Positions 56,202-64,000 of a stretch of 64,000 nucleotides of DNA are shown piece by piece. Below the pieces are notes generated by a model. That model saw only the letters and a list, made by a program, of their open reading frames with translations. It had not been told where the DNA came from and searched no databases. This DNA comes from Portulaca oleracea. Lineage: Eukaryota > Streptophyta > Magnoliopsida > Caryophyllales > Portulacaceae. Location of the stretch: the NCBI GenBank assembly GCA_029582165.1, contig CM055870.1:45278513-45342512 (forward strand), read 5' to 3'. Made by a program: the position numbers and the translations under genes. Numbering within the stretch: the first letter of the stretch is position 1; every line of letters begins with the position of its first letter.

Positions 56202-59200
56202 ATAGCCGACGGAGCTCGCCACGAACGAGAGGAATCGAGCCACCGGGATAGGCCTCAAATTCAAGCTATCGAGAGCCGACTCGCCACCCATGACGAACGG
56301 TTCTCCACCATCGATCGCAACCTTAATGCCATTATGGGGCGATTGGACCACCTCACCCAAGAGCGTCTAGGTCCACCCCGAGATGAACGTCAAAGGCGTG
56401 GCCCAAGCCCTATTCGTCCTCCTCCTACGTTCGAGTCGAGTGACGATGATAGAAGTTCCCCACGTCGTCGTCCACGTGGGCAAGTACATGATTGGCCTCC
56501 TCGTGACGACTTCCAGGACGTCAAAATCGACATTCCCGAATTCAATGGTTCCAGTGATGCTGACGAATACCTTGAGTGGATCCAAATGATGGATAGGATC
56601 TTTGAGACCAAAGAATACAATGATGAGAAGGCCTATAAGATCGCTAGCCTAAAACTCACCAAAGTCGCGTCGCTTTGGTTTGAGAATGTGAAAGCACAAA
56701 GGGCACGGGAAGGTCGAACAAGGATCACCACTTGGACACGGCTTAAACAGTTGATGAACCGCCGTTTCTTGCCCGCCACCTACCAACAGGATGTATTGAA
56801 GAAGGTCTATGCCCTAACCCAGGGCAAGCGATCTGTGAGTGACTGCATTCAAGAGTTCGAGCAACTCCGCATCAAAAGCGATCTTCAAGAACCCGAAGCA
56901 CAAACCATGATGCGTTTCTTGAATGGATTGGACTCCTCGATTGCCAAGAAAGTAGAGGTTCAACCATACTACTCCATGGATGACTTGTGCAATTTGGCCT
57001 TTCGGGTTGAGCGACGAAAGAAGGAAAAGGCTACTTCCAAACCGGCACCAAGAGCCTTCTTCCCACTGCCCAGCCGACCTCCTCCATATTCGGGTACCCC
57101 AAAACCCAGTGAGACACCCAAGTTCCCTTCGACACCTCACACGGATAAGGGAAAGGGACTTGTTGTGGCGTCTCCAACGGACCCCTCTCGTCGGATGGAG
57201 GGAAGAAAATGTCTTAAATGCCACGGCTATGGTCACTACCAGGCGGATTGTCCGAACCGACGGACCTTGACACTCAAGGAGGTTCAGGACATTGATGAGG
57301 AATTACAAGCAGCTTGGGATGAGTCCGAAGTGATCGTTGAGGACGCGGTCACTAGTGATGATGATGCCGCCCCCACACCCTATGTACGTGGTGACGCCCT
57401 TGTCTTGAGGCGGGTTCTACACACTCAGGAAGCCCCTTTCGACAAGGCCCAACGGGAGATGATCTTTCAATCTCGATGCTTTGTGGGAGGCAAGGTGTGC
57501 AACCTTATTATTGATGGAGGGAGTTGCACCAATGTCGCTTCAACGTATATGGTCGAGAAGCTTGGATTGCCGCTATTACCTCACCCTCGACCTTACTCTC
57601 TCAAGTGGCTCAATGACCAAGATGGCATCAAGGTAACTAAACAAGTCTTGGTGAATTTGTCTTTTGGTACTAACTACGATGATTCTGTTATCTGTGATGT
57701 TGTTCCTATGAGTGCTTGCCACATATTGTTGGGACGTCCTTGGCAATTCGACAGGCAAACAGTGCACAACGGGTCGAAAAACACCTACACTTTTACTCAT
57801 AGGGGCAAGAGGGTTAAGCTACTCCCATTAGCTCCACATGAAATTATCTCTCCAAAACCCGGGGTGGGAAGTGAGGAACCCAAACACATGAGCGAAACAC
57901 GGGTTGAGCGAGCTCTAAGCAAGGGGAAGGTCGTTTTCGCCTTACTCCTCTTAGAAGCAAACAAAAGTGAGGTAGAGAAACCCTTGCACCCTCTTGTCGC
58001 CCCTCTCGTTGCCAAGTTCGGAGACGTCTTCCCCGATGATCTACCACCGGGTCTTCCACCTATTCGGGGAATCGAGCACCAGATCGACCTTATGCCCGGA
58101 GCACCACTAACCAACAGAGCGGCTTATCGATGCAACCCGCAGGAAACCAAGGAGCTACAACGCCAAGTCGAAGAACTCGTTTCGAGGGGTTTCGTTAGGG
58201 AAAGCATGAGCCCTTGTTCCGTCCCGGCGCTCCTGGTTCCCAAAAAGGATGGTACCTACCGGATGTGTGTCGACAGTCGGGCCATCAACAACATCACCAT
58301 CAAGTATCGGTACCCCATACCGAGGCTCGATGACATGCTCGACGAGTTGCACGGATCTTGTATCTTCTCCAAGATCGACCTCTGCAGCGGTTACCATCAG
58401 ATTCGTATGCGAGAAGGGGACGAGTGGAAGACGGCGTTCAAGACCAAGGGAGGCTTGTACGAGTGGCTTGTCATGCCATTTGGTCTCTCTAATGCCCCTA
58501 GCACGTTCATGCGACTCATGAACGAGGTCTTGAGGCCATTCATCGGCAAATTTGTGGTGGTTTATTTTGACGACATCCTTGTGTATTCCAAGAACGAAGT
58601 CGAGCACCTTTCGCATTTGGAGTCTGTTTTCCGGGTTCTACGCCAACAAAAGTTGTTTGGCAAGATCGAGAAGTGCGAATTTTGCACTCCCCAAGTCACA
58701 TTTCTTGGGTACATAGTCTCTGATCGAGGTATTTCCGTGGATCCTTCGAAAGTGGAAGCTATACGCTCATGGCCTTCTCCCTCTACTATCACGGAAGTGA
58801 GAAGCTTCCACGGCCTTGCTTCGTTCTACCGCCGGTTCATCAAAGGGTTTAGCACCCTCACCGCCCCAATCACCGAGTGTATGAAGAAGGGCACCTTTGA
58901 GTGGACCCGAGCAGCCTAAGGGGCCTTTGAGAAGCTTAAGGCTCGACTTTGTGAAGCTCCGGTACTTGCTCTCCCGGATTTTTCACAAGTCTTTGAGGTG
59001 GATTGTGACGCAAGTGGAGTGGGCATTGGAGTCGTGCTCATGCAAAATCAGCGCCCCATTGCCTACTTCAGCGAGAAGCTCAGTGGGTCACGGAAGAACT
59101 ACTCTACCTACGACAAGGAGTTCTATGCCCTTGTTCGTGCCCTTGACCATTGGTCCCACTACTTGAGGCCTAACCAATTCGTGCTTCATTCCGACCATGA

Positions 59201-60763
59201 GGCTCTCAAGTACCTAAACAGTAAACACAAGCTCAACACGCGCCCTGCGAAGTGGGTGGAGTATCTACAAAGTTTTAACTTCGTGGCTAAACACAAGAAG
59301 GGGAGCGTCAATGTGGTTGCCGATGCACTTTCTAGGAGGCATTCCCTTCTTTCGATAGTTGAAGCGAGGGTTCTTGGGTTCCAACACATGCGGGAGTTTT
59401 ACAAGGAAGATGAGGACTTCCAAGCACACCTCGATGGTGGCAGTGGTTCCTATGTACTCCAAGACGGGTTCCTTTTCAAGGGGAACAAATTGTGTGTTCC
59501 CAAGTGTCCGTTGAGGAAGCTATTGGTGCGAGAAGTTCACGGAGGCGGTCTAGCCGGTCATTTCGGCATCAACAAGACCCTTGACATGCTAAAGGAGCAT
59601 TTTTATTGGCCTAGAATGGGAGGGGACGTACACGATGTGATCTCCAAATGTGTTACGTGCCAACATGCCAAAAGCCAATTTCACCAAGGGCTATATACCC
59701 CTCTTCCTGTTCCGAATGGCCCATGGGAAGATTTGAGCATGGACTTCATCGTTGCTCTTCCCGAACTGCGGCGTGGCAAGGACTCCGCCTCGCCGCCATT
59801 GACCGCTTTCTCCAAGATGGCGCATTTCGCCGCCAGAAAACCGACGATGCCACTCACATCGCTAATCTCTTCTTCCGGGAGATAGTGAGGTTGCACGGTG
59901 TTCCAAGGACCATTGTTTCCGATCGTGATACGAAGTTCATGAGTCATTTTTGGAGATCTCTATGGAAACTCCTTGGGACAAAGCTCCTATTCAGCACGTC
60001 GCACCACGCTCAAACGGATGGTCAAACCGAGGTCACAAACAAGACCCTCACTACCTTGCTTCGGGGTCTTGTGAGCAAGAGTCTACGAGATTGGGATGCT
60101 AAGCTTTGTCATGCCGAGTTCGCGTACAACCGGGCTTCTTCATTCGCTACGGGTCGCTCGCCTTTTGAAACTTGCTACGGGGTGAATCCTATCACTCCCA
60201 TCGACCTCCTTCCTCTACCTTTGGAGGCAAGGGCGAGTTTTGAGGCAAGCGTGAAGGCAGCCGAGATTCAAAAGCTTCATCGCCAGATCCATGAGAAGAT
60301 TGAGAGAACTAATGAGCTCTACAAGTCCAGAGTCAACAAACACCGCCGGAACATCACTTTCAAACCCGGGGACTTGGTTTGGCTCCACTTGAGGAAGGAA
60401 CGGTTTCCTTCGCGGAGGAAAAGCAAGCTCATGCCAAGAAGTGAGGGACCGTACAACGTGTTGGAGAAAATAAATGATAATGCCTACAAGCTAGATCTTC
60501 CTGGCGATATGGGAGTCTCCTCCACGTTCAACATTGGCGATCTTTCACCCTACATCGAGGATGTTGAACCCGATGCGGATTTGAGGGCAAATCCTCTTCA
60601 AGAAGGGGAGGATGAAGAGTCTCGGGTTCCGTTCTCGTCCCTTGTAACATTTGCCAAGCGAGCCGCCTCAACCATGGTGAATCTCGAAGTGCAATTCCCG
60701 GTGAAGCCTGGAAACGCAAGGGTAGTCTCGGCCATCCATTGGATGGGAACCGAGACCTTCTAA
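56202..60763 (+). pseudogene. CRM-like gag-pol polyprotein
   Basis: The open frame extends upstream of the ATG at 56334 to 56202, where ATA stands where ATG would be expected (I-ADGARHE), so the start is probably lost. Gag has DIPEFNGSSDADEYLEWIQ and a CCHC knuckle (CLKCHGYGHYQADC). Protease has LIIDGGSCTNVAS. RT has FSKIDLCSGYHQIRM and VVVYFDDILVYSK. TAA at 58917 interrupts between RT and RNase H, where Gln is usual. RNase H (FEVDCDASGVGIGVVLMQ) and the HHCC finger continue to a frameshift near 59790-59835. Integrase continues through VSDRDTKF and QTDGQTEVTNKTL to the C-terminal FNIGDLSPYIEDVEPDAD. No classical chromodomain is seen, which fits CRM. The stop at 60761-60763 lies within the 3' LTR. 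Confidence 0.88.
60601..60612 (+). promoter_or_regulatory. Polypurine tract inside the pol frame
   Basis: agaaggggagga directly precedes the 3' LTR and also codes for part of the pol C terminus (EGED). Confidence 0.8.
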
Positions 60764-61677
60764 GGAGGACGCTTGTGCCCCGACCCCCGGAGGCCCGAGG
60801 CCGTACCGTCCCGAGATGGTGAACAATGCCTTGACGGGTCCGAGTTACTTTTGGATCATAGGAGAGGAGCCTACTTCGGGCCTTTAAAAGGGTTCGAAGT
60901 CCTTCGACAAGAATAAGTGCAAACGGGTCAAGGTGGGTTGTCGGAATGGACACACCTTCACTTATTGGGTCATAACTCCTTCAATTTAACTCCAATGGGT
61001 CTCAAATTTTGGGAGCTTAAAGTACACACCAAGAGCTTTCCATCGATATCTTACGGGCTTAAAACGGAGTTCGGATGAAGAAGTTATCCGCGTTTGAAGT
61101 CGGTAGAAAACTGCCCAGATCGTCACGCCCGTGACCAACAGGCGTCACGCCCGTGACGACTCACGGCAGTTTCATTTTTTTTGTTCCGGACGCTCCGTCA
61201 CGCCCGTGACATCCAATGGTCACGCCCGTGACCCTGCTCGCCTAGGTCGTCACGCCCATGACGACATCCGTAATGCCCGTGACGAAACTGTTTTACGCGT
61301 GATTTTGAGACAAAACGCTGCGTTTTGTTTATTTTTCCCCCATTCCTATATATACCCCCTCCCTTGGTATTATTTGGAGTTTTTTGGCTGAATTGAATTG
61401 TAATGCTTAAGCATTGTTAGGGAGTTTCCCTTGCTTTCTCTCAAACCTTGTTATCTTTATCCAATCAATTTTGGTGGTGATTCAAGTCATTCCTTTAGTG
61501 ATTATTGGTGGTTTATCCTAGATAATCATGGTGGGGTGTTAGGCCTAGAGTTGTGGTTCTCCTTGCTCCGGGTCATATCCAACCTTTGGGTGCTAAAGGC
61601 TATTGTTATTGTTGATTATCGATCATCCATCATCACTCAAGCTAATATTCACCCACCCACACGACGGTAACGCTCCA
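60613..61677 (+). repeat. 3' LTR of the CRM-like element
   Basis: 1065 bp, nearly identical to the 5' LTR apart from single bases and one extra 22-bp palindromic unit at about 61136-61157. Its first 151 bases are coding. Confidence 0.93.
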
Positions 61678-61682
61678 TCTGG

Positions 61683-62036
61683 TAGCGAACTAAGGGTATA
61701 CGTCACATGATAAGGGTCATAAAATTTGCATTAAAACCCAAGCCTCCCATCATATCCGTCATAAAGGTTCATTCCACTCTGTCATAAGCTTTATTTACAT
61801 CAAGTTTCAGAGTCATATGGTCCTTCTTAACATTCTTAGGCCTCTTTTTCAGAAAATGGGAGTTTTTAAAGGCCACTCAAATATTATGAGTAAACATTCT
61901 CTCTAGGACAAAGGCATTTTGGGATTCGAGGATAATATATAAGGCAAGATACTCTTCAATCTAATCGTAATAGTCTTTGAGATAAGCTTTTAAATCACAT
62001 TGCAAAGACTTATGGTCAATGTCCTTGGTGAGTTTG
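61683..62036 (-). pseudogene. L1-type LINE reverse transcriptase, upstream part
   Basis: On the minus strand, ISLCNVI, LKLDVNKAYDRVE and DMMGGLGFNANFMTLIM are RT finger and palm blocks just upstream of those at 54070-54811. The reading joins across the CRM-like insertion. A TGA occurs where Trp is normal after KAYDRVE, and the frame shifts before it. Beyond about 62036 the LINE similarity stops. Confidence 0.75.
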
Positions 62037-62942
62037 AGGTGGATGAAAGAACCCTTGAGGGGGGGGTGAATAAGTTTGTTATAGAGTTCTGCACTTATAA
62101 GCACAAGAACGTTAACAACACTTGATTGAACTGAATGATATACTTCTTTATTAAATAAGCTTGAGGTACAATTAAAAATAGAGAAGGTTAGGGAACTCAG
62201 TATAATCAGGATGGTGAGGTTTTTGATGACTGCTTACAAGACTAGAAAGCTCAGAAGGAGTTTCTATAGAGGAGTCTTTCTTACGAGGCAAATGAAGGCT
62301 GTGGAGGGGTCTCATAGATGAGGCAGAGATGAACATGAAGGATCAGATTACAATATAAATCAATCTCACAAAGCCTTAGTGCTTCAAGGCTCTCCTACAC
62401 AACATCTTACCAACATATTCGGCTACAAGGAACACTCGCCAAAGTCCTTGGTTACACCTCACCAGAAGTACCTTACTAGCCAAATAACTCACTAAGGACT
62501 CATTGGCTACACACTTAAAAATGTCACGAGATTTCCTTCACTCAATTACTTGCGTGGAATCGACATCTTGAGAGAAGCAGACAACCGACGTTTATATGGC
62601 CATTTGATCCTCAATTGCAACGACTTCTTTGTTGTTTCCTTAGTACTTGATTCTTTCCATATTTGCTTGATCTTCTATCTTCATTCTTTTTGGAAGCTCC
62701 AATCTTTGTCCACCAAAATATATTCTGCAAGGATATACATCAGAATAAGTATATATAATTTGAGAATATGCTGTAAATAATTTTGAGATTTACAGGATAC
62801 TTCCCTAATTTGTTCTTTCTAACAAAACTCTTTGTTGTCTCTTAGAGGTCCTCAGCAGTAGTGGTTGGAGGTCCTCATAGTTTCTACAGTGGATAATATA
62901 AGGCAAGACTTATCAGGGACTGTTTAGAATTAGTGAGTTTCA
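62037..62942. repeat. Possible LTR remnant, no gene
   Basis: aacccttgaggggggggtga followed by ataag, and later phrases such as ccaaagtccttggttacacc, resemble degenerate plant LTRs. The short plus frame at 62550 has no domain. No partner LTR or duplication was found. Confidence 0.35.
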
Positions 62943-63902
62943 GGTGGTTTATGGTTCACTCTTAAAGTCAACTTTCGTCACTAAAATTAGAGCCGAGAAA
63001 AGCTGACCCGTCACGATTACCGACCTGAACCTAACACGATATTAAACAGGTTTAGGTATAAATTTTCAACCCGTTTAATTAAATGAGTTGACATGGTAAA
63101 CCCGTTTAATTAAATGGGTTAGGTTTAGGTCAGGATTTTCGACACGAAAAAACACCTACTTAACCCGTTTAATTAGGGATGTTAAATGGGTCAAGTCATG
63201 TGCTCGATAATTGTTACCCAATTATACCATTTATCAATAAACTTAGGTGAAAGTTACAATTAATACTCTTCGAAATATACGTAAGACTTGTAATTTTAAC
63301 TTATATTTATATTTGACTATGAATTAAAAGACATCTCCTTATATATAACTCGAGTTATATTACCACGCAAATTGTTGAGTATGATATGTCATTATTTTGA
63401 TCCCACAATGAGTTGTTTTGTATAGATGAGTTAATGCTTGAATGGGTAAATTGGTAACTTTATCCTAACACGTTTACTTAAGTGGATAAACAGGTCAAAA
63501 TAAGGTCAACCCGTTTAAAATTTAAACGGTAAACGGTTTCAATTTTCAACTCGTTTAATAAATGGATTAGGTTCATGTCGGAGGATTTTGAACCCGTTTA
63601 AATTTGACACGAACACGAACCCGACTCAACCTGACCTATTAGCCAGCTCTAACTAAAATATGTTAATTTGCAAATTTTTATCACATGGGATCGCACAATA
63701 CTTTATTACTAGTATACATTTTTATTTTTTTATTTTTTTTTCATCAAACGTTATATATTTTTACTATTAATTATTAACTATATAATATTAATTAATTTGA
63801 ATTATAAAATGATTATTATTAAGTTTATTTTGATAAATGTTTTTATCCGTGTCATGGTTTGTTTAGGGTAGGGGGTATTGAATTCAATGGTGGGCTTGCT
63901 TA
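62943..63902 (+). repeat. Repeat R, copy 2, interrupted by a hAT-like MITE
   Basis: Matches 13374-13690 in inverted orientation on both sides of the insert at 62988-63651, including tatcacatgggatcgcac, actttattactagtat and aatggtgggc. See copy 1 for the landmarks. Confidence 0.75.
62988..63651. mobile_element. hAT-like MITE, 664 bp
   Basis: The ends TAGAGCCG and, inverted, TAGAGCTGG are short terminal repeats. ACTAAAAT flanks exactly (62980-62987 and 63652-63659), an 8-bp duplication as for hAT. Inside, cccgtttaattaaatgggtt-type phrases recur. It has no transposase. The empty target is present in repeat R copy 1. Confidence 0.8.
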
Positions 63903-64000
63903 CGATTCTTTTATGCGGCACCGCAAGTTACTGCACCGTAATTTACCGCAATCTATTGCTATCTATCGCAACTCACCGCAATATACCGCAATCTACTATT
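63903..64000. other. Start of an accgcaa-rich repeat
   Basis: A short motif (accgcaatctatt, accgcaa, atcgcaactc) recurs to the window end. The unit is cut off, so it is not classified. Confidence 0.4.

Larger units (their letters stand above)
54812..61677 (+). mobile_element. CRM-like chromovirus (Ty3/Gypsy), nearly intact
   Basis: LTRs 54812-55853 and 60613-61677 start TGAAGAGTCTC and end AACGCTCCA. TCTGG flanks both sides (54807-54811 and 61678-61682). The primer site, gag-pro-RT-RNH-INT order and purine tract are all in place. The pol frame runs about 150 bp into the 3' LTR, and the integrase C terminus resembles centromeric retrotransposons. The two LTRs are nearly identical, so it inserted recently, yet it has a lost start codon, one stop and a frameshift. 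It interrupts a LINE. Confidence 0.9.

Overview
This window is plant nuclear DNA, most likely from a repeat-rich flowering plant. It has one convincing host gene, a six-exon gene for a caleosin-type peroxygenase on the minus strand (8114-14845). Almost everything else is transposable elements and their remains. The caleosin family, tRNA-Met, tRNA-Asp and tRNA-Arg primer sites, Tat/Ogre and CRM-like Ty3 elements, Copia elements, L1-type LINE, Stowaway, hAT-like and Mutator-like MITEs and a Helitron end all point to an angiosperm. The exact lineage cannot be read from the sequence.

Layout. 1-2270: unassigned AT-rich DNA with a MITE-like element. 2276-7446: a complete but dead Copia element (5-bp target duplication AAAAA). 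8114-14845: the caleosin gene, with long introns holding MITEs and a repeat that reappears inverted near the window end. 15300-17430: two Stowaway-like MITEs, one split by a Mutator-like MITE and the other by a Helitron. 18925-19290: a B-type cyclin fragment. 19353-22920: a 5'-truncated Copia on the minus strand.

22923-51713 is a nested stack whose junctions can be read directly. A tandem ~189-bp repeat holds a solo LTR (target duplication CCAGG). That LTR is split by a ~7-kb non-autonomous LTR element with a tRNA-Asp primer site (GGAGC). This in turn holds a 19.9-kb Tat/Ogre-type element (CCATG/ACATG) on the minus strand. A 366-bp Mutator-like MITE (TTTTTAATT) lies in the Tat element, and a solo LTR related to the Tat LTR (AAGAG) lies in the 5' LTR of the non-autonomous element. 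The Tat element carries gag-pro-RT-RNH-aRNH-INT on the minus strand. It also has, over ~8 kb downstream of pol, two antisense gene-like modules with introns: a plant mobile domain (PMD) gene and a DUF7745/PMD-like gene. A 14-bp palindrome-like motif recurs about 28 times in the LTRs, upstream regions and one intron of this element, but not in its exons.

54070-62036: an L1-type LINE fragment split by a nearly intact CRM-like chromovirus (54812-61677, TCTGG) whose pol frame ends inside the 3' LTR. 62037-64000: LTR-like DNA, then a second copy of the caleosin-intron repeat, interrupted by a 664-bp hAT-like MITE with an 8-bp target duplication.

The points most worth a second look are the short palindromic arrays in the LTRs of three unrelated element families, and the antisense PMD pair inside the Tat element. 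Every transposon coding region carries stops, frameshifts or lost catalytic residues. No tRNA, rRNA or CRISPR was seen. All calls are by eye from sequence; no database was consulted.
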